Virus record (IMG/VR): IMGVR_UViG_3300036800_000535
Coordinates: 1-29,047 of that record
Direction: 5' to 3' (one strand)
Source: a virus
DNA: 29,047 bases
Below, piece by piece: positions 13,860-22,409 of this stretch; position 1 is the first letter of the stretch; the number at the start of each line of letters is the position of its first letter. Position numbers and translations under genes: made by a program. Below the pieces are notes generated by a model. That model ran no database searches, had not been told where the DNA came from, and saw nothing but the letters and a program-made list of their open reading frames with translations.

Positions 13860-14384
13860 ATGAAGATGACGCCGAGAAAAGCCACCTTCATCACCGAGTA
13901 CTCGCTGCATGGCAACGGGACACAGGCGGCAGTGAAGGCCGGAGTTCCGGAGAGCAGCGCCCATGTAACCGCTTCGCGGTGGCTGAAGGAGCCGAAGATC
14001 GCGGCGGCCATCGATGAGCAGAAGGAGCGGCTAAAGGCCAAGCTGGAACTCACGGCGGAGCGTGTGCTGCTGGAGCTGATGCGGATCGCGTATTACGATC
14101 CTGCGAAGCTCTACGACGAACATGGCGAGCGCATTCCGGTGCATCTGCTCGATGAAGACACGCGGCGGGCGGTGGCATCCATCGAAGACGAGACCCGCAA
14201 GGCGAGCGGTACGACTACGCGAAGCCAGTACGTGAAGATGGCGGACAAAAAAGGCGCTGCCGAGCTTCTGGGCAAGTACCTGAAGCTGTTCACCGAGCGC
14301 GTGGAGCATGACGGGCGGGTGACGCTGGAGACGCTGATTTGCGGGAGCAAAGTTGATAGAGCAGGCGACCCAGAGGGTAGCTGA
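13860..14384 (+). CDS. terS: terminase small subunit
   Basis: A 174-residue protein with the Terminase_2-type N-terminal DNA-binding region: TPRKATFITEY, GNGTQAAVKAGV, SRWLKEPKIAAAI (about residues 3-50), followed by a helical oligomerisation segment (DEQKERLKAKLELTAERVL) and a C-terminal domain ending in GKYLKLF. It recognises the phage packaging site and loads the large subunit. It directly precedes the large-subunit gene, overlapping it by 32 bases. Translation starts close to hairpin repeat copy 3, which may influence expression. Confidence 0.85.
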   Translation: MKMTPRKATFITEYSLHGNGTQAAVKAGVPESSAHVTASRWLKEPKIAAAIDEQKERLKAKLELTAERVLLELMRIAYYDPAKLYDEHGERIPVHLLDEDTRRAVASIEDETRKASGTTTRSQYVKMADKKGAAELLGKYLKLFTERVEHDGRVTLETLICGSKVDRAGDPEGS

Positions 14385-15828
14385 GTGGCGGCGCGATCCG
14401 GCTCGCTTTGTAAGGGACGTGTTCGGCGCCGAGCCGGATCTGTGGCAGGCGGAAGTGCTGGGGCTGCTGGGCAAGCCGGGACGCAAGCGCGTGGCCATGA
14501 AGGCCTGCGCAGGTCCGGGCAAGACGGCGGTGCTGGCCTGGGCGGGATGGCATCGGCTGGCGTGCTTTGCCGCGCCGATGGAGCATCCCAAGGGAATCGC
14601 GGTCTCGATCACCGGCGACAACCTGAAGCGCAACCTGTGGGCGGAGATGGCGCGCTGGAGGAATGCGAGCCCGTTTCTGCAGCGCGCGTTTGAGTGGACG
14701 GGGTCGCGGATCGCGGCGCGGGATCATGCGGAGACGTGGTTTCTGACCGCGACCAGCTGGCCGAAGACGGCGGACCTTGAAACCATCGGGCGCACACTGT
14801 CGGGGCTGCATTCGCGTTTTCCGTTTTACCTGATCGACGAGAGCGGGGATATTCCGCCCAACCTGCTGCGCTCGGCCGAGCAGGGGCTGTCGAGCTGCGA
14901 GGACGGGCTGATCATTACCGCCGGGAACACTACCAGCCAGACCGGGCTGCTCTACGAAGCGTCGGTGCGGCTGAGGGGCGAATGGAAAGACGGCAAGTGG
15001 GTGGTGATCTCGATCACCGCCGATCCGGAGAGTGCGCGGCGGACGCCGCGGGTAGACATCGAGTGGGCGCGGCAGCAGATCGCCGCTTACGGGCGCGAAA
15101 ATCCGTGGGTGATGGCCTATGTGCTGGGCGAGTTCCCACCCGGGTCGATCAACGCGCTGCTGAGCGTGGAAGAAGTGGAAGCGGCGATGAACCGCTCGCC
15201 GGCGGCGGGCAGCTACGAATGGGCGGTGAAGCGGCTGGGTGTGGACGTGGCCAGGTTTGGCGACGATCGTACCGTGCACTTTCCGCGGCAGGGGCTGGCG
15301 GCGTTTCAGCCGGCGATTATGCGCCATGCGCGGGGCAGCGCGGTGAGCGTGGATATTGCCAACCGCACCATGGGTATGATGAACGACCTGGGCGCGGAGG
15401 AAGCGTACTTCGACGACACGGTGGGATGGGCGCATGGAGCAGTGGACGTGCTGCGCGCCGCCGGCCGCCAGGTGTACGCGATTCAGTTCGACGCGCCGAG
15501 CGGGAACCCGCGCTACCTGAATATGCGGGCGCAGATGTGGATGGAGATGGCGGAGTGGGTGAAGACGGGATGCCTGCCGAATATTCCGGAAATGGTGGCG
15601 GAGCTGACCACGCCGACCTACTTCTTCTCCAAGGGCAAGTTCCAGATCGAGGCCAAGGATCAGGTGAAGAAGCGGCTGGGGCGGTCGCCTGACCTGGGTG
15701 ACGGATTGGCGCTGACCTTTGCGCTGCCGGATACACCCAAGCGCGAGGGATCGGGCGTGATGGGCAAGCGATCGGAAGGGCGGCGGCTTGAGGAGTACGA
15801 CCCTTATGCGCACATGGGCGGACAGTGA
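14353..15828 (+). CDS. terL: terminase large subunit
   Basis: A 491-residue packaging motor. Walker A is ACAGPGKT (51-58), Walker B is FYLIDES (158-164, with D162 and E163), and the RNase H-like nuclease acidic residues appear as D298 (GVDVARFGDD), D354/D355 (AYFDDTVGW) and D447/D450 (SPDLGDGLALTF). The ATPase pumps DNA into the prohead and the nuclease cuts the concatemer. The start is TTG at 14353, preceded by GGGAG with good spacing; it overlaps the small subunit by 32 bases. All catalytic parts are intact. Confidence 0.95.
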   Translation: MIEQATQRVAEWRRDPARFVRDVFGAEPDLWQAEVLGLLGKPGRKRVAMKACAGPGKTAVLAWAGWHRLACFAAPMEHPKGIAVSITGDNLKRNLWAEMARWRNASPFLQRAFEWTGSRIAARDHAETWFLTATSWPKTADLETIGRTLSGLHSRFPFYLIDESGDIPPNLLRSAEQGLSSCEDGLIITAGNTTSQTGLLYEASVRLRGEWKDGKWVVISITADPESARRTPRVDIEWARQQIAAYGRENPWVMAYVLGEFPPGSINALLSVEEVEAAMNRSPAAGSYEWAVKRLGVDVARFGDDRTVHFPRQGLAAFQPAIMRHARGSAVSVDIANRTMGMMNDLGAEEAYFDDTVGWAHGAVDVLRAAGRQVYAIQFDAPSGNPRYLNMRAQMWMEMAEWVKTGCLPNIPEMVAELTTPTYFFSKGKFQIEAKDQVKKRLGRSPDLGDGLALTFALPDTPKREGSGVMGKRSEGRRLEEYDPYAHMGGQ

Positions 15829-16295
15829 TGAGTGAGATGGATGTGGTGATCGAGCAATGCCTCGTCGGTGAGCTCTTTAACGATCCCGATATGGGGGAAC
15901 TCTGCGCAGAGTATGAGCAGGAATGCGCGAACCCGGAGTTGGGCAAGACGACTCCTCAGCGTTCGCTCTATGAGCGTCTGGAGGGGTGTGGAGCGGGACG
16001 ATGCTTTGCCGCGCGGCTTGAGGGAAGGCTTCGCGGGTTCGCGTTCATGCTGTTGGCGGATTTGCCTCACTACGGTAAGAAATGCGCGACGGTTGAAAGC
16101 CTGTTTATCGCGCGTGTAGCTCGGGCTGGGCAGCTCGGCTGGCGCATGATGGAAACCATCGATGCGCACGCCAAGGCGGCAGGATGCGAGGCGATCTTCT
16201 ACAGCGCGCCGGTGGATAGCAGGTTTGCGCGGCTGCTGCTGGGTACCACCCATTCCCTCTGGACAGGCTACGTCTTCACGAAGAGCTTGCGGTGA
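15828..16295 (+). CDS. GNAT-like acetyltransferase-fold protein
   Basis: A 155-residue protein from ATG 15828 (TGATG overlap with the terminase stop; a GTG one codon upstream is possible). The pattern FAARLEGRLRGFAFML, then ATVESLFIARVARAGQLG and WRMMETIDAHAKAAGCEAIF, follows the strand/helix order of the GNAT fold, with ARAGQLG in the place of the acetyl-CoA-binding R/Q-x-x-G-x-G/A loop. The motif is imperfect, so activity is uncertain. Such proteins are common near phage packaging and head genes, with unknown substrates. Confidence 0.55.
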   Translation: MSEMDVVIEQCLVGELFNDPDMGELCAEYEQECANPELGKTTPQRSLYERLEGCGAGRCFAARLEGRLRGFAFMLLADLPHYGKKCATVESLFIARVARAGQLGWRMMETIDAHAKAAGCEAIFYSAPVDSRFARLLLGTTHSLWTGYVFTKSLR

Positions 16296-16816
16296 GCGCC
16301 CTGATTCATACGGACGCGGTGGGAGCCGTGGGACGCAAGGCGACTGTTAGCACGTTGCAGCCGCGGTATGCAACGCTGCCGTCGACGACTCCGGAGCTGC
16401 TCGCGCAGATCGGCGAGTTTGAGAATGCCGTGCTCGGTAATGGAGCGGTCGAGGTGCCGACGCAGCATGTGATTCATGCGGGGATGTACGCGCGGACGAT
16501 TGTGATGCCTGCGGGTGTGGTGCTGACCGGCGCGCTGATGAAGCGGGCGACGCTGGTGATCGTGACGGGAAAGGCTGCGGTGCTGGCCGGTGACGTATGG
16601 GTTGAGCTCGACGGGTACAACGTGATGCCGGCGAGCGCGGGACGGAAGCAGGTGTTCGTGTCGCGCTCGCAGGCGGTTATTACGATGGTTTTCCCGACGG
16701 CGGCGAAGACAGTGGAAGAAGCCGAGGCGGAGTTCACGGATGACTGTGCGCGGCTTTTGAGCCGGCGTCAGGATGCGAACACGGTTCTGATTACCGGGAC
16801 CCCGGAAGGAGCGTAG
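16292..16816 (+). CDS. cupin-like phage protein
   Basis: A 174-residue protein from a GTG overlapping the previous stop. The middle (about 55-140) is a run of short strands with cupin-like turns: PTQHVIHAGMYARTIVMPAG, ATLVIVTGKAAVLAGD, VMPASAGRKQVFVSRS, VITMVFPT. The C-terminal helix (EEAEAEFTDDCARLLSRRQD) is typical of a small family seen beside podovirus portal genes. The metal ligands of enzymatic cupins are mostly lacking, so a structural or binding role is likelier. Function is not established. Confidence 0.6.
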   Translation: MSALIHTDAVGAVGRKATVSTLQPRYATLPSTTPELLAQIGEFENAVLGNGAVEVPTQHVIHAGMYARTIVMPAGVVLTGALMKRATLVIVTGKAAVLAGDVWVELDGYNVMPASAGRKQVFVSRSQAVITMVFPTAAKTVEEAEAEFTDDCARLLSRRQDANTVLITGTPEGA

Positions 16817-16818
16817 CC

Positions 16819-17172
16819 ATGTCGGGAGCAATTTCGGCGACCGCGATTGCGGCGATTGTAGGAGCTGGGGCGGCGGTGGGCGGCACAGCCTACAGCGTCT
16901 ACAACGGCCAGCAGCAGAACGCGCAGCAGAAGAAGGCGCTTGCCGCGCAGAACACCGCGCAGCAGCAGGCCGAGGCGAACTCGCTATCCACCGAGCGGCA
17001 GAGCGCGGTGGCCGAGAACGCGGCCAACCAGCAGAAGCCGAATGTGTCGGCGATTCTGGCGCGCGCGGCCACCATGGGCAATAACGGTTTGAGCAGCACC
17101 ATGCTGACCGGACCGACGGGCGTGAGCGCGGGCAATCTGAACCTGGGCAAGCAGACGTTGTTGGGGAGCTGA
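16819..17172 (+). CDS. small virion-type protein (hydrophobic N-terminus, Gln/Ala-rich middle)
   Basis: A 117-residue protein after AAGGAG. It starts with a hydrophobic, Gly/Ala-rich segment (AIAAIVGAGAAVGGTAYSVY), continues with a Gln-rich helix (QQQNAQQKKALAAQNTAQQ) and ends STMLTGPTGV...LGKQTLLG. This three-part form, with a MLTGP-type segment near the end, is typical of small podovirus proteins found around the portal gene, possibly minor ejected proteins. The exact role is unknown. Confidence 0.6.
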   Translation: MSGAISATAIAAIVGAGAAVGGTAYSVYNGQQQNAQQKKALAAQNTAQQQAEANSLSTERQSAVAENAANQQKPNVSAILARAATMGNNGLSSTMLTGPTGVSAGNLNLGKQTLLGS

Positions 17173-17696
17173 TGCAACGAGAGATTGAAACAGATAAACG
17201 CGTGCTTGACCCCTGCTGCGGCGGTCGCATGATGTGGTTCGACCGCAGCCACCCGGATGTGGTGTACGGCGATATACGAACCGAAACCATAATGGTTACT
17301 GACCGCTCGCATGGTAGAACCGATGGCACACGTACATTGCGCATCGAGCCAGATGTGACACTTGACTTCAGAGCGCTCCCTTACACTGATGGATCGTTTA
17401 AGCTCGTGGTTTTCGATCCGCCACACGTCGTACGATCCGGGCCAAAATCTTGGTTAGCAGCGAAGTACGGTAAGCTCGCCAACTCGTGGCGGGATGATCT
17501 GACCATGGGATTCGCGGAGTGCTTCCGCGTCCTCGATGCTGATGGAGTTCTCATCTTCAAATGGAATGAGACTCAGATAAAGCTGACTGAAGTTCTGAGC
17601 TTGGTTCCATGTCAGCCGCTGTTCGGCAACCGAAGCGGTAAGAAAGCGGGCACGCATTGGCTCGTATTCATGAAGCCACGCGAGGCCTCACGATAG
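17172..17696 (+). CDS. SAM-dependent methyltransferase, probably DNA-modifying
   Basis: A 174-residue protein. VLDPCCGGRMMWFD (11-24) is the SAM-binding motif I region, and VVFDPPHVV with D82-P83-P84-H85 is the catalytic motif IV, as in amino-group DNA methyltransferases (usually DPPY). The C-terminal GVLIFKWNE and THWLVFMKP are typical of small phage versions. Its base composition is visibly less GC-rich than its neighbours, with ATA, TTA and AGA codons, so it looks like a recently acquired moron. It probably protects phage DNA from host restriction. TGATG couples it to the previous gene. Confidence 0.8.
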   Translation: MQREIETDKRVLDPCCGGRMMWFDRSHPDVVYGDIRTETIMVTDRSHGRTDGTRTLRIEPDVTLDFRALPYTDGSFKLVVFDPPHVVRSGPKSWLAAKYGKLANSWRDDLTMGFAECFRVLDADGVLIFKWNETQIKLTEVLSLVPCQPLFGNRSGKKAGTHWLVFMKPREASR

Positions 17697-17708
17697 AGAT
17701 CGAAAATT

Positions 17709-19388
17709 ATGGCTGAGAATTTTACGTCGACGCGGCAGAAGCTGCTGATGCGCTGGGGACAGATGCGCACCGAGCGCGCCAGCTGGTGGGGGCACTGGCA
17801 GGAAGTCTCCACTTACGTGCTGCCCTGGTCGGGGCGCTACTTCCGGCAGGACCGCGACAAGGGCACGCGGCGCGGCAATCAGATTTACGACAACACCGGC
17901 ATCCGCGCGCTGCGCACGCTGGGTGCGGGGCTGATGGCCGGCGCGACCAGTCCGGCGCGGCCCTGGTTCCGGCTGGCCACGCACGATCCGCAGCTGAACC
18001 AGGCGCAGCCGGTCAAGCTGTGGCTGAGCGAAGTGGCGGACCGCATGCACGCGGTGTTTCAGAAGTCGAATACCTATCGTGCGCTGCACCAGGTGTATGA
18101 GGAGCTGGGCGCGTTCGGCACCGCGTCGTCGATCGTGCTGCCCGACTTCAACACCGTGATCCACCACTATCCGCTGACTACCGGCGAATACGCGATCGCC
18201 ACCGACTGGCAGGGACGCGTGAATACGCTCTACCGCGAGTTTGAAAAGCCGGTGAGCGAGATGGTGAAGGAGTTCGGCCTGGCCAATTGCTCGACCATGG
18301 TGCAGTCGCTCTACGGCAACGGAAACCTGGGGGCGTGGATCCCCATCGTGCATGCCATCGAGCCGCGTTCCGACCGCGACCCTTCGAAGCGCGACGCGCG
18401 CAACATGGAATGGGCCAGCTACTACTTCGAGCTTGGCGGAGACACGAGCCAGGTGCTGCGGGAGAGCGGCTTCAAACAGTTTCCCGCGGTGGTGCCGCGC
18501 TGGGCGGTGGCCGGTGGCGACATGTACGGCAACTCGCCGGGCATGGAAGCGCTGGGCGACATCAAGCAGCTGCAGCATGAGCAATTGAGGAAGGCGCAGG
18601 GCATCGATTACCAAACCAACCCTCCGCTGCAGGTTCCTGACAGCCTGAAGAACCGCGACGTGGAGCGGCTGCCGGGCGGGATCACCTTTGTGCCGGCGGG
18701 AAGCGGAAACGCCAAAGTGGAGACGGCGTTTGAGGTCCAGCTCAACCTGGGCGAGCTGCTGGGCGATATTCAGGATGTGCGCGAGCGCATCCGGCAGAGC
18801 TTCTTCTCCGATATTTTTCTGATGCTCGCTAACTCCACCAACCCGCAGATGACCGCGACCGAAGTGGCCGAGCGGCACGAAGAGAAGATGCTGATGATGG
18901 GCCCGGTGCTGGAGCGGCTGAACAACGAGCTGCTGTTTCCGCTGGTGGAGGCGACCTTCACGCACATGGTGGAGATGGGCGCGGTGCCGCCGGCGCCGCC
19001 GGAGCTGGCCGGGATGGACCTGAATGTGGAGTTCATCTCCATGCTGGCACAGGCGCAGCGGGCGATCGGCACCAACAGCGTGGACCGCTTTGTGGGCTCG
19101 CTGGGCACGGTGGCGCAGATGAAGCCGGATGTGCTGGACAAGTTCGATTCGGATGCCTGGGCGGACGCGTACAGCGACATGCTGGGCATCGATCCGAAGT
19201 TGGTTCTGGCGAATGATCAGGTGGCGATGATCCGGCAGTCGCGGGCGCAGGCCCAGGCGGCGCAGCAGAAGATCGCAGCGGCGGCGCAGGTAAGCGGCGC
19301 GGCCAAGAACTTTGCGCAGGCTGGAGCGGCAGCGCCGGGCGGAGCTGGTCCGCAGAGCCCGATCGATATGTTCAGCGGATACCAGTAG
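17709..19388 (+). CDS. portal protein (T7-type head-tail connector)
   Basis: A 559-residue protein recognised as the T7-like head-tail connector family: RASWWGHWQEVSTYVLPW near the start, IYDNTGIRALRTLGAGLMAG, VYEELGAFGTASSIV, GNSPGMEALGDIKQLQ and RIRQSFFSDIF...TATEV. Twelve copies form the ring through which DNA enters and leaves the head. The length matches the family (about 500-600). The last 50 residues are Ala/Gln-rich. A weak ribosome site precedes ATG 17709. Hairpin repeat copy 4 follows its stop immediately. Confidence 0.93.
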   Translation: MAENFTSTRQKLLMRWGQMRTERASWWGHWQEVSTYVLPWSGRYFRQDRDKGTRRGNQIYDNTGIRALRTLGAGLMAGATSPARPWFRLATHDPQLNQAQPVKLWLSEVADRMHAVFQKSNTYRALHQVYEELGAFGTASSIVLPDFNTVIHHYPLTTGEYAIATDWQGRVNTLYREFEKPVSEMVKEFGLANCSTMVQSLYGNGNLGAWIPIVHAIEPRSDRDPSKRDARNMEWASYYFELGGDTSQVLRESGFKQFPAVVPRWAVAGGDMYGNSPGMEALGDIKQLQHEQLRKAQGIDYQTNPPLQVPDSLKNRDVERLPGGITFVPAGSGNAKVETAFEVQLNLGELLGDIQDVRERIRQSFFSDIFLMLANSTNPQMTATEVAERHEEKMLMMGPVLERLNNELLFPLVEATFTHMVEMGAVPPAPPELAGMDLNVEFISMLAQAQRAIGTNSVDRFVGSLGTVAQMKPDVLDKFDSDAWADAYSDMLGIDPKLVLANDQVAMIRQSRAQAQAAQQKIAAAAQVSGAAKNFAQAGAAAPGGAGPQSPIDMFSGYQ

Positions 19389-19389
19389 C

Positions 19390-19425
19390 CACCCCACAAA
19401 CGAGGACCTGTTTGCGGGGGCCCCG
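19390..19425 (+). repeat. hairpin repeat, copy 4 (compensatory changes)
   Basis: CCCCACAAAC (19392-19401), loop GAGGACCT (19402-19409), GTTTGCGGGG (19410-19419), then GCCCCG. Relative to copies 1 and 3, three inner stem pairs differ on both arms (G-C to C-G, C-G to A-T, G-C to A-T), so pairing is kept while sequence is not; the fifth pair is A·C as in copies 2 and 3. It lies in the portal-staple gap, 25 bases before ATG 19451. Confidence 0.85.
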
Positions 19426-19450
19426 TGACCAACCCCAATAGGAGGCAACA

Positions 19451-19786
19451 ATGCCATCGCTCATCAATATGGAGAACACGCCGCAAGAGGCGAACGCGCA
19501 GGTTGGCATGCCGTCTGCTGCGGATGCTCCGAAGTATCCCTGGGGGCTGAGCATTTCCCTCGACGACGGTTCGCTCGACAAGCTGGGCGTGAAGACGCTG
19601 CCGGCGGTGGGCACCGAGGTGACGATTGTCGCCAAGGCCACGGTGAGCTCGACCAGTGAGTATTCGACGGAGGGTGCTGGCGCGTCCGCCAGCATGAGCC
19701 TGCAGATCACCGACCTGCAGCTGGACGGGCTGGACCGGGACGTCTTCAGCCGCGCTGCCGAGATGCTGTACGGAAAGGCGAAGTAA
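19451..19786 (+). CDS. capsid staple-like small structural protein
   Basis: A 111-residue protein after a strong GGAGG site. The order of a Pro/Asn-rich N-terminal arm, PKYPWGLSISLDD, LDKLGVKTLPAVGTEVTI and a terminal ASMSLQITDLQL resembles small podovirus head proteins annotated as capsid staple or stabilising proteins. Position between portal and capsid supports a virion role. The assignment rests on pattern memory only; 'conserved structural protein' is the safe form. Confidence 0.6.
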   Translation: MPSLINMENTPQEANAQVGMPSAADAPKYPWGLSISLDDGSLDKLGVKTLPAVGTEVTIVAKATVSSTSEYSTEGAGASASMSLQITDLQLDGLDRDVFSRAAEMLYGKAK

Positions 19787-19796
19787 ACACCCAGCC

Positions 19797-20138
19797 ATGA
19801 CCAACGGATACGACCCCACCGACCTGCGCGGGCAGCAGGAGGGCAAGCAGGAAGCGGAGGCTGCCGAGCGCCTGGCGCGCGAGACGGAGATCGCCGACCT
19901 GAAATGGCTGATGAGTTCGAAGCGCGGGCGCCGCTTTGTGTGGCGGTTGCTCGAAATGTCGGGCCCGTTCCGGATGTCCTTCAACACGAACGCCATGCAG
20001 ATGGCCTTCAACGAAGGTTCCCGGAACCTGGGCAACCGGCTGTTCAACGAGGTAATGACGCTTTGCCCGGAGATGTATCCGGTGATGGCGAAGGAGCAAC
20101 AAAATGACAGAGACGGCAACGGCAAACAATCCAACTGA
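19797..20138 (+). CDS. Bbp19-like phage protein
   Basis: A 113-residue protein. Its core (DLKWLMSSKRGRRFVWRLLE, then NTNAMQMAFNEGSRNLGNRL and TLCPEMYPVMAKE) matches my memory of the Bordetella phage Bbp19 family, small proteins encoded just before scaffold and capsid. The role is not established; head assembly is likely by position. The scaffold start lies inside its last 35 bases. Confidence 0.75.
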   Translation: MTNGYDPTDLRGQQEGKQEAEAAERLARETEIADLKWLMSSKRGRRFVWRLLEMSGPFRMSFNTNAMQMAFNEGSRNLGNRLFNEVMTLCPEMYPVMAKEQQNDRDGNGKQSN

Positions 20139-20763
20139 AGCCGCAGCCTCTACGGAGGCGTCCGCGACGCTGCTGGCAACGGCCGGCAACGGGACGGGCG
20201 AAACCCAGCAGACGCAGACTACGCAGACTCAGACGCCGCCAGCGGCTGAGACGACGGCGACCACCACCACGACCACGGAGACAGCCGCACCCGCCGCAGC
20301 GCCGGAGAAGTACGCCTTCACCGCGCCCGAGGGAACGACCTACGACTCCGAAGTTCTGGAGGCTTTCACCGGCGCGGCCAAAGAGGCCAATCTGACGCAG
20401 GATGCGGCGCAGAAACTGATCGAGAAGATGGCGCCGGCGTTAGCCGCGCGGCAGGTCGATCAGGTCAAGGCGATCCACCAGGAATGGCACACCGCTTCGA
20501 GCGCCGACAAGGAGTTCGGCGGGGAGAAGCTGGCCGAGAACCTGGGTGTGGCTCGCAAGGCGCTCGATAACTTCGGGACGCCGCAACTGCGCACGCTGCT
20601 GGACGAAACCGGGCTGGGCAATCATCCGGAGGTAATCCGGTTACTGTTCCGCGCCGGCAAGGCGATCAGCGAGGACAAGTTCGTGGGCGGCGCACCCGGT
20701 GGCAAGGGTGCGGTGAATCCGGCGGCGGTCCTCTACGACAAAACTCAAACTCAGAAGGGATAG
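20104..20763 (+). CDS. head scaffolding protein
   Basis: A 219-residue protein directly upstream of the capsid gene. The first 65 residues are a Thr/Ala/Gln-rich, low-complexity tract; the middle is KYAFTAPEGTTYDSEVLEAF and a helical part (AAKEANLTQDAAQKLIEKM, KEFGGEKLAENL). Acidic, helical and disordered composition plus position fit podovirus scaffolds, which guide prohead assembly and then leave. The ribosome site is AAGGAG. Overlap with the Bbp19-like gene implies coupling. Confidence 0.8.
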   Translation: MTETATANNPTEAAASTEASATLLATAGNGTGETQQTQTTQTQTPPAAETTATTTTTTETAAPAAAPEKYAFTAPEGTTYDSEVLEAFTGAAKEANLTQDAAQKLIEKMAPALAARQVDQVKAIHQEWHTASSADKEFGGEKLAENLGVARKALDNFGTPQLRTLLDETGLGNHPEVIRLLFRAGKAISEDKFVGGAPGGKGAVNPAAVLYDKTQTQKG

Positions 20764-20770
20764 GTGAGAC

Positions 20771-21811
20771 GTGCCGAATCTGATTGATATCGCAAAGTCC
20801 TTCGACCCGCAGGGCAAGGTCGCGGTGGTGGCCGAGCTGCTGAACCAGTCGAACGAGGTCATCCAGTACATGAACTTCATCGAGGGCAACCTGCCCACCG
20901 GCCATAAAGGCGTGGTGCGTGCAGGGCTGCCCAGCGTGACGCTGCGCCGTTTCTACAAAGGCGTTACGCCGTCGAAATCCGGCCGCGACACCATCGAGGA
21001 CGTATGCGCGATGCTCGAAGGCCGCAACGAGATCGACAAGGATCTGGCCGACCTGAACGGGAACGCCGCGTCCTTCCGGCTGTCGGAGGGCCTGGCCTTC
21101 ATCGAAGCGATGAACCAGGAGTTCGCGCAGCAGGTGCTCTACGGCGACACGTCCTCGAACAAGGACGGCATCCTGGGGCTGGCGCCGCGCTACAACGCCA
21201 TCTCCGGCGCGACCAACGGCGCGAACGTGATCGACGCCGGGGGCACCGGCTCGGACAACACCTCGGTGTGGCTGGTGGTGTGGGGCGAGAACACGGTGAC
21301 CGGCGTTTATCCCAAGGGATCGAAGGCCGGGCTGGTGCAGGAGGACCTGGGGGTGATCGACGCGTTCGACGCCAACCAGAATCGCTTCCGCGCCTACGCC
21401 GAGCTCTACCAGTGGAAGTTCGGGCTGCACGTCAAGGACTGGCGCTACGCGGTGCGCATCGCCAACGTGGACGTGAGCGACCTGATCGGACAGACGGGCA
21501 CGCAGCTGAATACCGCCGTGACCTGGCTGCCGTACCTGATGATGCGGTCGTTCGCGCGCATCCCTTCGATGGGCATGGGCACGGCTACCTTCCTCGCCAG
21601 CCGCACGGTGAAGGAAATGCTGGGCGTGGCCGCAGTGGCCAAGACGGTCTTCGGGCTGACCATGGAGCAGGCCGGCAACCAGTTCGGCAACGTGACGGCG
21701 GGCAGCGTGGCGGGCACCGGAACCGGCATCCGCGGCGGGCAACTGAAATTCTTCGGAGTTCCGGTGCTCACCGTCGACCAGCTGCTCGGGACCGAAGCGC
21801 GCGTGGTCTAG
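20771..21811 (+). CDS. major capsid protein
   Basis: A 346-residue protein from GTG 20771, following the scaffold gene by seven bases. Diagnostic segments are LIDIAKSFDPQGKVAVVAEL, VTLRRFYKGVTPSKS, RLSEGLAFIEAMNQEFAQQV, DTSSNKDGILGLAPRYN and ELYQWKFGLHVKDWRY, as in the BPP-1-like podovirus capsids. It should adopt the HK97 fold and form the shell. There is no N-terminal cleavage domain. It lies between scaffold and cement genes, as expected. Confidence 0.92.
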   Translation: MPNLIDIAKSFDPQGKVAVVAELLNQSNEVIQYMNFIEGNLPTGHKGVVRAGLPSVTLRRFYKGVTPSKSGRDTIEDVCAMLEGRNEIDKDLADLNGNAASFRLSEGLAFIEAMNQEFAQQVLYGDTSSNKDGILGLAPRYNAISGATNGANVIDAGGTGSDNTSVWLVVWGENTVTGVYPKGSKAGLVQEDLGVIDAFDANQNRFRAYAELYQWKFGLHVKDWRYAVRIANVDVSDLIGQTGTQLNTAVTWLPYLMMRSFARIPSMGMGTATFLASRTVKEMLGVAAVAKTVFGLTMEQAGNQFGNVTAGSVAGTGTGIRGGQLKFFGVPVLTVDQLLGTEARVV

Positions 21812-21875
21812 GCGCAGCGCAGGCCATCCCCTCAAACGAAATTTCTAACCCTCGCACTCGGAAGGAGCAAGCGAA

Positions 21876-22316
21876 ATGGGAATGTTGGATTCGCAGTTGA
21901 TTTTTGCGGAAGGGCAGACGGTGACGGCGATCGGCGACACCGCCAGCACCAGTGTCTACCAGGCGGCCAACGCGGCGCTGGGAGACGAAGGACTGACGGG
22001 TGAGAACCTGTGGGTGCAGGCGCTCGTCTCGACCGCTGTAACCTCGGCCGGCGCGCCCACCGTGCAGGCCGTGTTCCAGGACTCAGCGGACGGCGCGACC
22101 TACGCCGATGTGGTGGCGGGGCCGGTGTTTGCCCTGGCGGCGCTCACTGCGGGCAAGCAACTGCTCGCCGTGCAGCCGCCTCCAGGCACGCGCCAGTACC
22201 AGCGCATCGCCTGGCGGGTAGCGACGGCAGTGCTGACGGCGGGCAAGTTCGACGCCTTCATCTCGAACACGCTGCAGCGCAACGTGTCCCAGCCCTCGGG
22301 CTTCACCGTAGGCTAA
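21876..22316 (+). CDS. Bbp16-like capsid cement (decoration) protein
   Basis: A 146-residue protein after AAGGAG. The pattern of an N-terminal MLDSQLIFAEGQTVTA, then LWVQALVSTAVTSAG, PTVQAVFQDSADGATY, PPPGTRQYQRIAWRVA and a terminal SNTLQRN...SGFTV is the Bbp16-type cement protein, a jelly-roll-like trimer that clamps the capsid shell. Length and placement right after the capsid gene agree with this. Confidence is from recognised pattern, not search. Confidence 0.8.
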   Translation: MGMLDSQLIFAEGQTVTAIGDTASTSVYQAANAALGDEGLTGENLWVQALVSTAVTSAGAPTVQAVFQDSADGATYADVVAGPVFALAALTAGKQLLAVQPPPGTRQYQRIAWRVATAVLTAGKFDAFISNTLQRNVSQPSGFTVG

Positions 22317-22409
22317 ACCGGCTGACGCAAGCGTACCTAAACAGGACAGGCTGAAGAAGCCCGCGCGGGTGAAAGGCCCGCACACTTTTGAAACACGACG
22401 GGAGCGAGT

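Noticed and set aside
14290-15813. A 507-codon minus-strand frame opposite the large terminase
   Set aside because: The terminase has all catalytic motifs on the + strand; the antisense frame is Arg/His-rich with no domain.
16797-16815. A GGGACCCCGG match resembling the tail of the hairpin family
   Set aside because: It lacks the stem and the GWGGACCT loop, so it is a chance match.
17688-19457. A 589-codon minus-strand frame opposite the portal gene
   Set aside because: Shadow of the portal gene; the + strand has a recognised family and a matching length.
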